In this document: piece by piece, positions 1 through 12,069 of the stretch
Numbering within the stretch: position 1 is the stretch's first letter
Layout of the letters: each line of letters starts with the position of its first letter
Source: Globisporangium splendens
Taxonomy: Eukaryota > Oomycota > Peronosporomycetes > Pythiales > Pythiaceae
NCBI GenBank assembly: GCA_006386115.1
Contig: VFIW01000050.1
Coordinates: 481,339-545,338 of the forward strand
DNA length: 64,000 nucleotides
Direction: 5' to 3'
Position numbers and translations under genes: made by a program
The notes under the pieces: generated by a model
The model's database searches: none
Told to the model about the DNA's origin: nothing
What the model saw: only the letters and a program-made list of their open reading frames with translations

Positions 1-238
1 TAACTGCACAGTATGGTACCAAATCATAGACTTTGCTACTTGATGGCTACATTGTGAATGTGGAAAAAATGCAGTTGTATTGTGGAGATTTTATCATGTT
101 TGAAAGAAATGTGGGTTATAGTACAAAATGTAGATCCTTTTGAGCCCAGTGGACGGATGAATGAAAGGATTGTGTACTTGGGATTGCACGGTGCTTGCTA
201 TCAGTTTTGTATGTGTTTATTTGAAGGCTTAATGGTGC

Positions 239-1852
239 TTAAGCTGGTGTTTGAATCTTCTCCCAATCGACTGCTGCGTGGTCGAGAAGCTGCCAGCGAA
301 ACTCGAGCGGGTTCGAGCCTGGACGGTAGCCCAGGTAGCCCAGTTTGCCGCAATAGATGTACGCGCCATTGGCGTCCCGGAGAAAGAACAGAACGGGGTC
401 GCTCTGCCTAGAACCCGCTGTGTCTTTCTCTGCTTCTTGAAGTGACGCTGATGTCTTGGAATTGTAGTACGTCTCATCGTCGATGCGCAGGTTCTCGTGG
501 CCCTTAGCCGTTCGGCGCAGTCTGTTGACAAAATCCGACCCGGGCAAAAGAGCCGTAAGACGAGCAGCTACCCACCGGAAGCACACAGCGCCTCCATCTT
601 CTCCTCCATCGCTTTTGAGGCTTTGCATGTTCCGTACCACCTGCTGGATCGATTCGCTGCTTGGAAGGGTCCACATCAGCATTAGCGCGTTCTTCCACTT
701 GTAGTGAGCATGTCTGTTTTGGAAATCGAGATCGAAATCTGGACATGCAGCATTCATCACGGCGCCAAGTCCGTCCTCGACTGGAAACGCCTTCCCAAGC
801 CATTGCGAATGGAAGCGGTCGACGTCGATCTCTACCTGCCCAAGCTTCAAACGTAGCCGATTCGCTGCATTCAGCTCACGACGCAGATGCTTCTCTGTTT
901 GGAGCTGCTCGAACTTCACCTCGATGGTTTCGTCCTTCAATGCTGCCATTCGCATCGAGCGCCGTTGACTACCCACTACAACCTCACGCTTTCGCTTTAC
1001 CCGTTTCTCTCTTGGAACTCTTTGGTGAGCGATACCGCCATTCGGTCGAACCCCATTCCACTGCGTCTGCGGCGGCTCCACGTCGGTCTCTTCCTTCTTT
1101 GAGGGACTCGAGTCATTTGTAGATATCAGTGTGCTGGGCTCTTGAGTAGCAGCCAGCAGCTCATTCTCGTTTTCTAGCCACCGCGATGAACGAAAGCTCT
1201 CAGCGTCAACATAGAACAACGCATTCTGCGGCGTTGGCGCTTGCACCTCTTCCACTTGCGCTTTGCGTTCCTCTGGTTTCGTGGGATCCGGTTTGCGTCG
1301 AAATCCGACAAGCTCCACGAACTCAAATTCACCCGAAGCCGTGCCATCGGCTATTGCTTTTCGCTTTGAGCGTCGCGGATTTTTCCTCGCTTCCTTCTCT
1401 TCACGCGACAGCTCGCGTTTCTCGCGTTTTTGCTTCACGATCAACTTCTCAACGCCAAGCGCGATGAGCGTCGCTTGGTTCTCACGCATGCGCTGCAATC
1501 GCTTCGCCTCGTACTCGTTGAGCTCCGGCTCGCTCTTCGCCTTCTTCGCATGTGTCTTCAGCTGCTGTTGCTCAGACGTTAACCTAGCGGCTGTGTCATC
1601 ATCCTGTGTGTCATCCTCGTGCCATCCGTTGCCATCCCTGGCAAACAGAAGCCGCTGGATGCGTGGCGTGTCGATGTCGCGGAGCACCCTGCGCACCGCT
1701 TCCTCCGACCGCTGTACGTGCTTCGCGATCTTCGCGAAGCTCAGACCAACCTCGCGGTAGTGCAGCACCGCGAGCACCTCCTTGTCCGACAGCATCGCCA
1801 TGTTTTCGGAGTTCTTGGCAGGTTTGATTTTCAATGGAGTGGTGTTCGTCAT
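239..1852 (-). CDS. Unknown protein with N-terminal helix-turn-helix
   Basis: I do not recognise the family of this single-exon gene of about 537 residues. Residues roughly 20-65 look like a homeodomain-like or sigma-type helix-turn-helix (SDKEVLAVLHYREVGLSFAK, then a recognition-helix-like segment), which suggests DNA binding. A Lys/Arg/Glu-rich central part (about residues 105-180) carries basic stretches that could be nuclear localisation signals. The C-terminus has a small aromatic block (VLFFLRDANGAYIYCGKLGY) followed by FRWQLLD. I chose the Met at 1852 because the peptide upstream (in the same open frame) belongs to the 3' end of GPAA1. It lies 170 nt downstream of GPAA1 on the same strand. 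A role in chromatin or transcription is inference only. Confidence 0.65.
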   Translation of the reverse strand: MTNTTPLKIKPAKNSENMAMLSDKEVLAVLHYREVGLSFAKIAKHVQRSEEAVRRVLRDIDTPRIQRLLFARDGNGWHEDDTQDDDTAARLTSEQQQLKTHAKKAKSEPELNEYEAKRLQRMRENQATLIALGVEKLIVKQKREKRELSREEKEARKNPRRSKRKAIADGTASGEFEFVELVGFRRKPDPTKPEERKAQVEEVQAPTPQNALFYVDAESFRSSRWLENENELLAATQEPSTLISTNDSSPSKKEETDVEPPQTQWNGVRPNGGIAHQRVPREKRVKRKREVVVGSQRRSMRMAALKDETIEVKFEQLQTEKHLRRELNAANRLRLKLGQVEIDVDRFHSQWLGKAFPVEDGLGAVMNAACPDFDLDFQNRHAHYKWKNALMLMWTLPSSESIQQVVRNMQSLKSDGGEDGGAVCFRWVAARLTALLPGSDFVNRLRRTAKGHENLRIDDETYYNSKTSASLQEAEKDTAGSRQSDPVLFFLRDANGAYIYCGKLGYLGYRPGSNPLEFRWQLLDHAAVDWEKIQTPA

Positions 1853-1863
1853 TGACACACGAA

Positions 1864-1880
1864 CCCATTTCGCAAATGGG
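1864..1880. repeat. Short perfect hairpin upstream of the HTH gene
   Basis: CCCATTT, then CGC, then AAATGGG: a 7-bp perfect inverted repeat 12 nt upstream of the chosen start codon at 1852, in the short gap after GPAA1. It could be a leader hairpin or a dyad binding site. No function is known. Confidence 0.4.
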
Positions 1881-2022
1881 TGGGTCGGGTCAAACACGAC
1901 AAGTGTGAGAATATGGGCGCTTTTTGCATATGTATTCCAAAATTTGGGCATCATGAAGAACATGACGATCCCAATCGTACCCCATGAGCTTTCTTTCCTC
2001 AGCGTATTCTTTGTCTTTGGTC

Positions 2023-4835
2023 TTAGTTCTCTTTCTTTGCCTTCGTAGTGGTTGCGTTCCCGTTGGCGTTGGCGACAGGATACAACCAGACGCCTACAGA
2101 CAGCGTGTGCACTGGTACATACAGACAGCAGAGGTACGGGAGCGCCAACAAGTTGACTCGCAGCGCAAAGCTGTCGACGACGTAGCGGAGACCGCCAATG
2201 AATCCTATTGTTCATGGTCCAACAGCAGATCATACATGACAGTGTCAGTAGTACACACACAAATAGCAAGTTTGTTTTCGACGCATGCACAAGCGTACCG
2301 TTTGGATCCATCGCATAACCAGCAGCGAAGAGCACGAGCGGCGACGAGAGTAGCAACCACAGTGCGCACCACGCTTTCTTGGCCACGGATTTCGTCACGC
2401 CAAGCGGCTCGATCAGCGAAAACAACGCCATTGGAATCGCGCAGAACAGCGCCATGGGATAGTTGATGATCCCGATAATACAGTGCGAGTATCTGGAACA
2501 AATAAACAGGGGGAAAAAGCAGTTCGTTAGAAGGTAATTCCATAACAGTGAGCACGGAGAAGCTCAAGACATACACGAGAAGGATCATAACGGCAAACTT
2601 GGTGCCTCGCCAGCCACTATCTTGCTCCGGGATGTTGGCCAACAGCTCAACTTGCCGCTCACTGGCCGTCTTTGTGGGCGATTCGCTGCTTGTGGACTCC
2701 TCGTTGTGCTCATCTTCGTAGGTTGCCACTCGAATTTGCCAGGCGCGTCGTTCAGCACACCCGGAGATGGCACCACTTGAACGCAGCACCGGCAGCACGA
2801 ATACGACAATGCTCGCCTGCATCAACGACACGGCCAGAACAAGATACCACCACGACGCTCCTGAGGATTCACTAACACTCGACGAAGAGTAGACTCTGGC
2901 AACCACAGTTAGCGTAGCGATCGCGACGAGTTCCACGAGCAACAAGGCAGCGAGACTCGAGGCCACACGCATGCCAACGGTTTTGCTTGCGAGATACCCC
3001 AAGTGCGCAATCGCTGGCGACACTGCAAGCGCCACCGTGTAATAGTACTCTCCGACCGAGACGAAATGCTTGGTGTTCGGAAGCACGTACAGGAAAAACG
3101 ACTGGTGCAGCTTTTCTTCCAGGTTGCTCATCGCTCGCACGATCTTCTCCACCGATCGAATGATCGCACGCGGCGACAGCGTTGTCGATCCGCCGCCATT
3201 TCCGCTGTTCTCCAAAGCGCTGAGCGTGATGCTGTCAATGTTGTAGCTGATGAAATGGGCGTGCGCTCCGGAAGGTCCACTTGCGAGCGTCGTCATGAAA
3301 CGCAGCATGCCGTGCAAGTTCTTCATATACTCGCGTGCCTGGTGTCTGTACTTGGCAGGAACGTAGCTCTCCAGAATACTACTCACCCGCTCATGAACTT
3401 TGGACAACGCATCTTGACGGCAGAAACCTGGTTGCGAGTGCTCACTGTCGCATCGGTCCAAGACCACAGGAATGTGTTCGCCTCGAAGCGAGAGCACTGC
3501 CGTGTTGACGAGATCCAGATTCGGCAACTGCCCATTGATCCCTGCCGTGAGGATCCCCACCGCATTCATCTTGGACGAGCTCGTCAGCGTCTCGATGTTC
3601 ACGGCGGCTCGGATCACACCTGCTCGCATCGGCAAACCGCTTTGTTGTAGCCCGAGCTGAAGCGGATCGAGATGATACGCTTGCAACCACGCCTCAGTAC
3701 CTGGTGCAAAGCCATCAATGCCGTCCAATGGTCCATCTAGTGAAAGATAACGTAGAAAAGCACATGCATGAGGCATGAGGATCAATGGAACGACAATCAG
3801 CTCATGACGCACCGTCCGCGAAAAGAAGGATGATATCCTTCGCGAGCCATTTTGCATCGACAAGGTACGCGAGCAGCGCAAGACTCAGCGAGACCCCCGA
3901 GTATTCGCCATTCTGAGCGCCAACGTTCCGATAATGCGTCACAAGCACCACAGACTCCTACAGGCACACAACAAAATGTCATAAGACTTGTATCAGTAAC
4001 CCGTAAGTGTGTATATACACAGATAGGAGCGGCTCTCCATATCACTGACCTTGCCATCTGCAAGCGGCGACGCGCGCAGAATGCCATAGACGTTGGTTCG
4101 AGACCGAAGCGAGCGGTCCACAAACGTGTGGTGATACACATCGACGCGATCAATGGCACGCAGCTTGGACGTCAGCCACTCCACCGTTGGCGCACACTCG
4201 TAGCCACACCCGGTGGGAGGCAGTGCCGGAATCTCCTCGAGCATCGCACGGTGCAGCTCGCGCGCGACGTTGACCTCATTATGCGAGCTCCGCGCGTCAA
4301 ACGAGTCGATCAGGAGCGCATTCTCCGAGATGTATGTGCCGCGCGGCTTCAATTCCCCTGTTTAATACGCACATTCACATACACATACACGTTAACGATG
4401 CAGCTGATTCTCCAGCCGTGCTGCTTGTGCAATAGATACCTGTGGACACTGTCACTGCCGGATGCAGCAAGACCCACACGAGTCCCACCACGTACGTCAC
4501 CCAGCTATATACCACCAAGCATACAACAAACTCACAGGTTAGTCATTGGGACAAACGAACCACTATCACCACCACCGCCAATCGCTGGACAGAGCTAGAG
4601 TGACCGGAAACGGGCCAAAATAGCGTCTAAATAATGTGCATTGCGTCATGATGAGCTCCAGTGTGTGTGTCGTTCACGTTGTCGACTCGTACCATAGCGA
4701 GAGCGCGTTTCTGCCGACGAAGCCCACGACCTTCTGCAGCAGAATACGTAGCTTCTTCTCCTTCGGTGGCGACGCCTGTGGCTTGGACGCGTGCGCAGAC
4801 GCAGCGGCGGTCGCAGAGGACGAGCCGCTCGTCAT
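2023..4835 (-). CDS. GPAA1: GPI transamidase component GPAA1/Gaa1
   Basis: Subunit of the ER GPI-transamidase complex, which transfers preassembled GPI anchors to protein C-termini. Seven exons are phase-consistent: 4835-4693, 4504-4440, 4357-4050, 3957-3813, 3736-2575, 2492-2299, 2204-2023 (732 residues). The N-terminal cytoplasmic segment is followed by a membrane span (YVVGLVWVLLHPAV). The lumenal part has RTNVYGILRA, AKDIILLFADG, GTEAWLQAYH, GINGQLPNLDLVN, AHAHFISYNIDSITL and KLHQSFFLYVL, all in the order seen in Gaa1 proteins. Several C-terminal membrane spans follow and the protein ends with a Lys-rich tail. The last intron (2298-2205) decides the frame of the final exon. If it is retained, the frame stays open into the next gene (see findings). 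Confidence 0.92.
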
Positions 4836-5470
4836 CTTCAGGAACAAGTGATCTTGCCAGTTCAACCCCGCACTTTTGGTGCTGAACAGGTGCATGGGCC
4901 GAAACAAAACAGGTGGGTTCGAAATAAGTACAAATAAACCCACCTATTTCTCCTGTATCGTTTGCTTCGATTGGTGGACGGGTCGGAGTTGTGGATTATC
5001 CATTTGGTAGAGTGTTGCTGACCCACCCACCCGTTTAATTCTTCCACTTCATTCTAGACACTGCCTCTAGACAGCCAAGATGAGGGAACACTGATCGAAG
5101 TCAAAAAACCGGTACTGTCCGGTGTTTAGCCGACAATAAATTGCTTCTAAAAGTAACCGGTTAACAGTTGCTCCCGAACACATTCGGTCCGAGCAACAGT
5201 TCTTAAACTGCATCGAAGGTTTCCACAGGCAGAAGCTCAGCCGAGATTGGTAGTATCAGAGCGTCCTTCTTCTTTGCATCTGTTGGGGGAGGTACCGACC
5301 GACGTGTTCGACACGTGGCCAAAATCACGCTCAACTGTCTCGCAATGCGCGACAGGAGAAAAAAGTCGAGGATTTTGAAACGATGTCTGACGCACGTGCT
5401 GCTTTGCTTTGCCATTTCATCTCGACATCTGGACGCAGACTCTCCTATTGCGGGTCGTGTGGGTGTGCAA
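4836..5470. other. Gap between GPAA1 and SEC3
   Basis: About 635 bp between the GPAA1 start and the SEC3 stop codon. It holds a 9-bp inverted repeat (AGGTGGGTT at 4911-4919, AACCCACCT at 4937-4945) in the likely GPAA1 promoter and a run of ACCC repeats near 5023. A 70-codon open frame at 5203-5415 (minus) has no recognisable similarity. I see no gene. Confidence 0.5.
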
Positions 5471-8400
5471 TCAGCTAGAGGCGAATTTACTCAGCAGCTC
5501 AGCACCTCGCTGTGGGCTCGGCTCCATGCACAATTGGTAGCAATCTGCAGCGATCTTCTCGTAGGCAGTCAAGCGGGTTTTTGCGTATTCGATCAAACTC
5601 TTCCACACTGTTGGCAGCAGCTTCAGGTTGTTCGAAAAGTGCTTTTTCATGCGGTCGTGCATGCTCTTTACCGATTTCTCAAACTGCTCGTGGGAATAGA
5701 ACACAATGTGGACGAAGATCAGCATATCGTCACTACTTTCCAACAAAACGGGTGGTGGTGGACGCACCGTTGGTCCTGTGGTCTCGAGTATCTTTCGCAC
5801 TTCTTGACGCGGAGCGTGGTACTGGATTTCCTGTGCTGGAAGGGTTTTCAGTAGCTCTTCGACATTGTTGAACATCGGCTTGAGAAATCGATCAAGATGG
5901 TTAGAGGTTGAGGCAGCAATGTGACTTTGAACTGGCGACAGAGAGACAGAAAACAACAAGACTCACCACAAGCTGCTTGAATTCGTACTCCCAGATGCAT
6001 GCAACGTAGAGCTCGAGGTTCTCGACGTGCTTTGCATGCGCCTGCGCCGCGTACTGACCCAGCGGAAGGTCCTTTGAGGCGTTGATCGCGGTCAGCTTTT
6101 CACTAATGTACAGGAAATTTTCTAGTGTTTTTCACCCATACCCCCAAGCACGAAAATGAATGCAAGTTAGCTCGACGAATTGCAGCCAGTCATCCCAGCA
6201 AGGTAGCTTACCGAGTCGAGTGAGCGATCGGTACTTTGGCTTGTAGTCCGAGACTTTTTCGAGCCACTGCAGCGTCGCGGGGAGAATCCGGTGGTAAATG
6301 GACGCGAGCGTGCTGTCGTCCGTTTTCCCACACACGCTTTCTTCCAAACGCCCAATCATGACCTGATCAGAGCCAAAGGGAGACCCAGGCACGTGAGTAG
6401 ATTGATGGCTGAAGTCAATGGGTAAGCAGCAGCGGAACTCGTAGACGTACCAAGGTCTTGAGAATGGGACTCAACACGCCAGCCATGCGCGTGTCTGTGT
6501 TGTGATTGTTGATCCACGCTTCCTGCACACACAGCAAATACGATAAAACGCTCATCAACTCTGGCGTAGGATTTATCAAAAGGCAGGTGTCTTACCTGGT
6601 CCTCGGTGAATCTGATCAGTAAACGCTTCATCTGCAGCTGGAAGCTGACCATCACGTTGAAGAGGAACTCGCTCTGCTTGTGGTAACCCTCCAGGTGGCC
6701 ATTGATCAGGACAACGAGACCCAGAGCATCCAAAATGTTTCTCGCGGACGCGACTTCTCCGAAATCGTTCATTCGTTTGAGCAATTTCTCAAAGACGTTC
6801 TCCATCATGAGCGCCAGCTCTTCGGGTTCGCCCTCGCCATTGTCCTCTCGATGGTCGGGAAAGAACAGCGTGGAGAGCAGTCGCTGCTCTCGAAGCACGA
6901 TCGGGACGATGTGATTCAGCGCTTGCTGCATCAACGGCGATGCCCCGAGCGCATCACCGAGCTGCGACGACGACAAGTGGGAGCTCCATGATTGCAACAC
7001 CTGGGGCTTGACAAAATGGTGCTTGGACGACTTTGGCAGCTTGTCCTTGAGGCATCGAAACAGCGATTGGATGTGCGGATTGTACACGAGCACCAGATTC
7101 TTCGCGTACACCTGACGCAAATTCGTCATGGCGCGAGGATCCAGGGACTGCAAGTGCGCAAGCAATGGCTGGTACTCGATGACTTCATTGTGGAAAGGCT
7201 CGTTCGTGAACGTCCAGTCCATCTCCTTGATATCGCCGCCTTCGAACGACGTAATGGTGCGGCCGACACGCGAGGTCTCGGCTGTCGAGCGCACTGACGA
7301 CGAGGCTTCTCTGTTGTCGCGACCAAAGCCGGAGACTTTGGATTTGCTAGGAGGGGAGCCACTGCCGCCAACCATGCTCGCCGTGCGCGAGCCCCAGAGC
7401 CATTGCTTCACCTTGCGAAGCAGGAACTCATCAAAGGATACGCAGAGCTTGCCACAGAACCCACGTGCTAGTTTGGAGAGCTCTTCGCCTCGCGTTCGGA
7501 AGGCGCTCATGTCACTCGCCGGGAACACTTTCGTGGACTTGATCGCTTTGTCGATGCGCGTGATTGTCGCGATCGTCGACTGCATCCTCGCGTTCCGATC
7601 CCGTTGCGATACAACTGCGTCCCCACTGCTGTTACTCGATGCGTCTCCTGGAGCTGCTTCATCGGGGAAAACACTGAGCGGCTTCAGCAAGATACTCATC
7701 TGCTCGCGCGGGATCTCGGCGAGAGCCATCATTTGCTCCAGTGTCTCCTGCAGCGCGACACTGTTCTTGAAATGCACCTCCAACTGATTGTTGAGTGACT
7801 CAAAGTGCATCATGTTCATCGACGCCTGCGCGAGGAAATCGTCGGACTCATTCGTCCAGGTTTGCATCAGCTCGATGCGTTTCAAGACTCCGTCAATTGC
7901 ATCGATGATCTTGTCCACAGATGTCTTCTGTCCACCAAAGGAGCTCGCTGCTGAGTCTGCTGCCTTAGTTGATCCCTTGCTGCCTGGATTACTGATGCTC
8001 GAGGATTGAGCAGACGAAGCCTGACTCTCACCCTCAAAAGAGAGAAGGAACGTGATGTTTTCGTCTTCAAGAACGCGCAGTTTCTTTTTCAGGTCGTCTT
8101 CAATCGAGCCAAGATGGACGTCGTTCCAGTTGATCGCAGCGAGCAGCGCCACGGCATCGTCGTTTTCAGCAGATGTCAAGCGCAGATTGCTGGCACCACC
8201 TGATGCTGTGCCCGGGGTGCGTCCGCCGAGTTTGGAGTCATAGCCATCTGTCTGGTTGTCGCTGCTGCTGCCGGTCGGATCGCCTGGATCGCTGTTGGCT
8301 TTTTTCATAGACGCCTACGTGTTTTTCGCGACAGGGATACATGTGAGAAGCAGCACACAAGCGACCCAAGGTAATTCAAATCTATAGTCTTATACCACGT

Positions 8401-9177
8401 GATCGAGCAAGTCGACGTCGATGTTGTACTTCTTTTGCAGATTGAGGTGAATCGCGACTTCACTGAGCTCGTCCGTGTCGATGCGTACCAGCCGAGGCAA
8501 TATTTTCTAGTAGCATTGGGGATCAGCAGCGGAAGCAGGCATATTTATCAATAAAGACGATCGACCTAGGCATCCTAAGCGCTCAGAGACCTCACCTTCT
8601 TATCGATTGATAACGCGCAAAGGCTCCAGAGGAACTCCTGCATGGCAAACTTGCTCTCGGAGTCCGCGACGAGCCACTGCCAGGGTGTATCCTCGCCCTC
8701 AAAGTGGAGCGCAAACGAGCCGCGCTTCTTCTGCGAGGTGAGACCGTTGTTCTCGATGATATTGAGGCAGCCAATATCCCACGACTGGCGCACTTCGACT
8801 TGGAACGTGCTCACCAACTGGAGGCAGTGCAGTTGCTGCGACGACAGCAGACCCGTGTCCTGCACCGTCACGCACAGGATGTAGTATTTGCTCGCAGTGC
8901 TGCCCAAAGGTCCACCATGGCCGAAGATGCGCTTGCTAGTCAGCGACACCTTCTTCTTCTGCACCTGCACAAACGAGAACACACGCTTGCGGCCACCCGT
9001 AGATTGGTTAATGCTGCTAATGCTGCTGCTGTCGGAATTGGCGCCGCGACTGGCGGCTTGGCGCTTGGTCAGCGCCTGCGAGTGGAAGTGCGTGTGTAGC
9101 GTGTTGCGGATGTCCTCGCGCGAGATGCTGCTCAGCTGCACGGGCTTCACGCGCGCAGCCTTCATCGCGATTATCAT
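5471..9177 (-). CDS. SEC3: Exocyst complex component SEC3 (EXOC1)
   Basis: Subunit of the exocyst, which tethers secretory vesicles to the plasma membrane. Seven exons keep phase: 9177-8596, 8506-8396, 8314-6596, 6522-6451, 6362-6212, 6121-5967, 5878-5471 (about 1065 residues, a normal length for Sec3). Residues about 55-195 resemble the Sec3 N-terminal PIP2-binding PH-like domain (KKVSLTSKRIFGHGG, YYILCVTVQD, a segment ending FALHFEGEDTPWQWLVADS). The middle contains INWNDVHLGSIEDDLKKKL and a helical core (IDAIDGVLKRIELMQTW) typical of the family, and the C-terminus is helical. The last acceptor (5880-5879) was chosen because it restores phase and has a CTAAC branch site. Which polarised-growth processes it serves is not visible here. 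Confidence 0.88.
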
Positions 9178-10940
9178 GTAGCAAAGCTATCGCAGCCACT
9201 GTCCTTTGAGAAAGGTGGGCAAGTGGATCCGTACTTAGAGGACACGACCTTTCGCGATCCTGAAATGACCCATTAAGTTCGCATGCGGTGAGAATGTTGG
9301 GCAAAAGTGTTGGTGCGGCAACTTCTGCATCCGACAGCCAAACACCGAGAGAATCCAGAGCACAAGCGCCACTGGCATACTACTGTGCTTCGTACACATG
9401 CACACATTGCAGTATACTGTTGGCTATGCATGCTGCTACGAGTTCGGGGTTGCACACAAGTTCATCGATTGCAAACGAAGACGCTGGGTGAAGTGGATGG
9501 ATGCACTTGACGTTCCGGAGCTATCCGCAGCAATCACGTCTGTCAGCGAGCTCAAATTTTCCACGCAGGACAACCACACAGTCGTTGACATTCGGTCCCT
9601 CTCTTTGTGTTGTGCAGTGCTGGTTGGTGTGATCGAGACGCTGCGAGCGGGAACAGAAAGGTGGACCTCGTTGGCGACCGAGTGACAGGCGCATCACGCG
9701 CTTGCTCTGCATGCAAAGCCGATCTAATTGTCATGGCACTGCTGCGGAGAATCCGCTGCTTTGTATGGAGCCAAGTGGGTAAAGTTGAGCAGCAGTTTTT
9801 CGGTACTTTTACAGCACGAGAACGATGCTATGAGATGCAGGCGAGAGCGCAAAAGATCGCCATCTGAGCGGTCTGCTGGCCGAAGTAATACACCGGAAGC
9901 CATGTGTCGCACGCGCTCTTGGCACGTGTTTCCACTCTGCCAGTGTACAGTTTACTCGAACATGATGGCCGGCTGGAGTGCATCATGCAGTCGTCTGTTG
10001 TGGGTGAGTGGGTTGCTCTTGCTCCACCAACTGAGACCAGCTGGATCTCCGACTTGCATGGCGAAATGTGCAACCGCAGACGCCCAAGTCGGCTACCGTT
10101 GCAGTAGATTAAAGAACAGGGAAGAATTGATTTGCTGAGAGTGCTGCGAGCGCCTTGAGGTATCATTAAGAGTGAGTACTGCCTTGAGTGTAAGCAATTG
10201 ATTAACGGACAGCAGCAAGCTTGGGACCAGGCGTGTGGATTTGTCGAGGCGTCGACATGCTTGCTCATCCAGTCCACGACAGCGATGGATGGCGTCTGTG
10301 CCCTAAACGCACACGCTATTCCCACTTCCCGCACGAAGCGGAAGTGCCGCATGCACGCACAATGTAGAGAGCACACAAAAATTTGTTCCTTGACGATTTG
10401 CCAGTCGATTCTTCGAGTGTGGGTGGACTTGTCAATGCACCATAATCCTATTCATATTCCAATGAGTGTTGTCTTCAAACGTGATATTATTACTAGTTTA
10501 ATGTCAGGGTTTTGCATTTGTAGTGTGCAATTTCATGTAAAATGCAATGTAACGCCATGAATTTAAGTTTGATGGCGATTTTCTATACCGAGGAAATAAT
10601 GTCCTTGCACTTGAACTTGACAAGAAAAGAAAAGAGCGAGTGTCCGGTGTGTTGATTTCCTTGATGGCGGCGTCACGAACAGCTGGTGCCAGAAACGGGG
10701 CGGTCTCCACAAATCAGGAACCATAGCTCAGAGAAAAGCCTTGGGCTTTGTCGCGCGTCGCAACCTTTTCTTTCCTGTCTGTGTGCGCGTCAAGATGGCA
10801 GGAAGGTCTCATCGAAAATGCTGAAGTGGACTGGCCACTCTAGGTGACAGCATGCGACACTGTCGAACCGAATACTCGCACCTGTCTGGCGCAGCTCTTG
10901 GCATCTCGAGCAGCGCCGCCACTGTCAGGTAGCTCCTCCC
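9178..10940. other. Intergenic region, no supported gene
   Basis: About 1.8 kb between SEC3 and the first RNase T2 gene. Open frames up to 182 codons occur on both strands (for example 9828-10376 minus and 9398-9685 plus). They lack recognisable domains and overlap one another, so I call none. It probably contains the SEC3 promoter at its left end. Confidence 0.5.
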
Positions 10941-10954
10941 TCATTTCCCAATTT
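10939..10954 (+). promoter_or_regulatory. Oomycete initiator (Inr) for RNase T2 gene 1
   Basis: CCTCATTTCCCAATTT agrees at 15 of 16 positions with the published oomycete initiator consensus GCTCATTYBNNNWTTY. It starts 54 nt upstream of the ATG at 10993, the usual distance for the transcription start in these genomes. Confidence 0.65.
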
Positions 10955-10992
10955 GGCCTGTTCCCACAACAAGTTGAATACGTTTTTCCCCG

Positions 10993-12069
10993 ATGTTCGC
11001 CAAGTCGTCTCTCTTCGCGCTCGCTGCCTTGATGGCCGGTGAGTTCCACGTCGCGACCGCCATTGACTACCTCGGTGGCTGGTTGCCGACCCCACCAAAG
11101 CAGCAATGTGTCGACATCTGCGTGAACTCGAAGGCCACGCCAACGTGCTTGACCAATGCCCCCGAGTGCTTGGCCAAGAAGCAGGTGCCAGGCGACTTCG
11201 ACTACTTGCTCATGGAGCAGATCTTCGCGCCGCAGTTCTGTCGCGACCTGCTCAAGGGTGTCGATGGCACGATCTCGCACCAGAACGTGCTGCCATACCC
11301 GAACGGCATCACGTGCAAGCCTAAGGTCGTCAAGAGCGAGATGACGATCCACGGTCTGTGGCCAAACTACAACGACGGCTACGTCGGTTGCTGCAATGTC
11401 ACGCAAGCGATCGGCAACCATCCGTACAATGCTGCCGACTTTGCCAAGAACCAACCTGAATTGCTCAAGGAAATGGCCGAGAAGTGGATCGACCCAACGC
11501 AGTCGAACGAATACGACTCGCTCTGTGAGATCTACAACCACGAGTTCCAGAAACACGGTCTCTGCTACAGCGCCAAGGGCAATGACTTTGAAGGTGCCGC
11601 TGTGGACTACTTCAAGGCCACGTTGAGCGCCGCCAAGATGGTCGAGACGGCGACGGCGCAGATCAACAAGTGGGCGGCCCAGCCTCAGCCTCTCATCCAA
11701 TCGGTGGAGGCCATCCAGAACCTGTACCCGAAGAAGGTGCAAGTGTTCTGCTCGGCTGTGGACGGCAGCAACCAGCTGTCGATCGTGCGCACGTGCTTCA
11801 AGAAGCCGGACGTGATCTCGGCTGCTGGTCCAAGTGAGCAAATCGACTGCGCAAACCCAGTGGCAACCTCGACCTTCGCGTTGTGCGACTCGTCGAAGCC
11901 AATCTCGCTTTACGGCTACGTTCCTCCAACTTCCACCCCTGCTCCATCGACTGCTGCTCCAACTCCAGCGCCTACAACTGTGGCTCCAACTCCATCTACC
12001 ACCACCGTGGCTCCAACCCCTGCTGCCACGACCCCTGCGCCATCCACGATCCCACACCCAAGCTGCTAA
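10993..12069 (+). CDS. Secreted RNase T2 with Pro/Thr/Ser-rich tail
   Basis: Extracellular T2-family endoribonuclease of 358 residues, without introns. An N-terminal signal peptide of about 22 residues ends near VATA. Both catalytic motifs are intact: CAS I, TIHGLWPNY with His120, and CAS II, HEFQKHGLC with His183, Glu184, Lys187 and His188. Many cysteines fit a disulphide-bonded secreted enzyme. From about residue 308 the protein has a low-complexity tail of Pro, Thr, Ser and Ala repeats (APTPAPTTVAPTP) ending in HPSC. The tail looks O-glycosylated and may tether the enzyme to the wall. A paralogue lacking this tail lies 1.9 kb downstream. The substrate role (nutrient scavenging, self or host RNA) is inference. 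Confidence 0.93.
   Translation: MFAKSSLFALAALMAGEFHVATAIDYLGGWLPTPPKQQCVDICVNSKATPTCLTNAPECLAKKQVPGDFDYLLMEQIFAPQFCRDLLKGVDGTISHQNVLPYPNGITCKPKVVKSEMTIHGLWPNYNDGYVGCCNVTQAIGNHPYNAADFAKNQPELLKEMAEKWIDPTQSNEYDSLCEIYNHEFQKHGLCYSAKGNDFEGAAVDYFKATLSAAKMVETATAQINKWAAQPQPLIQSVEAIQNLYPKKVQVFCSAVDGSNQLSIVRTCFKKPDVISAAGPSEQIDCANPVATSTFALCDSSKPISLYGYVPPTSTPAPSTAAPTPAPTTVAPTPSTTTVAPTPAATTPAPSTIPHPSC

Noticed and set aside
2547..2574. Alternative GPAA1 donor at 2546
   Set aside because: It looked attractive because of a nearby CTAAC branch site, but it puts the next exon out of frame; the GTATGT donor at 2574 restores the membrane-span frame.
5203..5415. 70-codon minus-strand frame between GPAA1 and SEC3
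   Set aside because: Too short and without similarity; no splice or promoter support.
9828..10376. 182-codon minus-strand frame
   Set aside because: Composition is Cys/Ser/His-rich noise and it conflicts with other frames of similar length; no motif.
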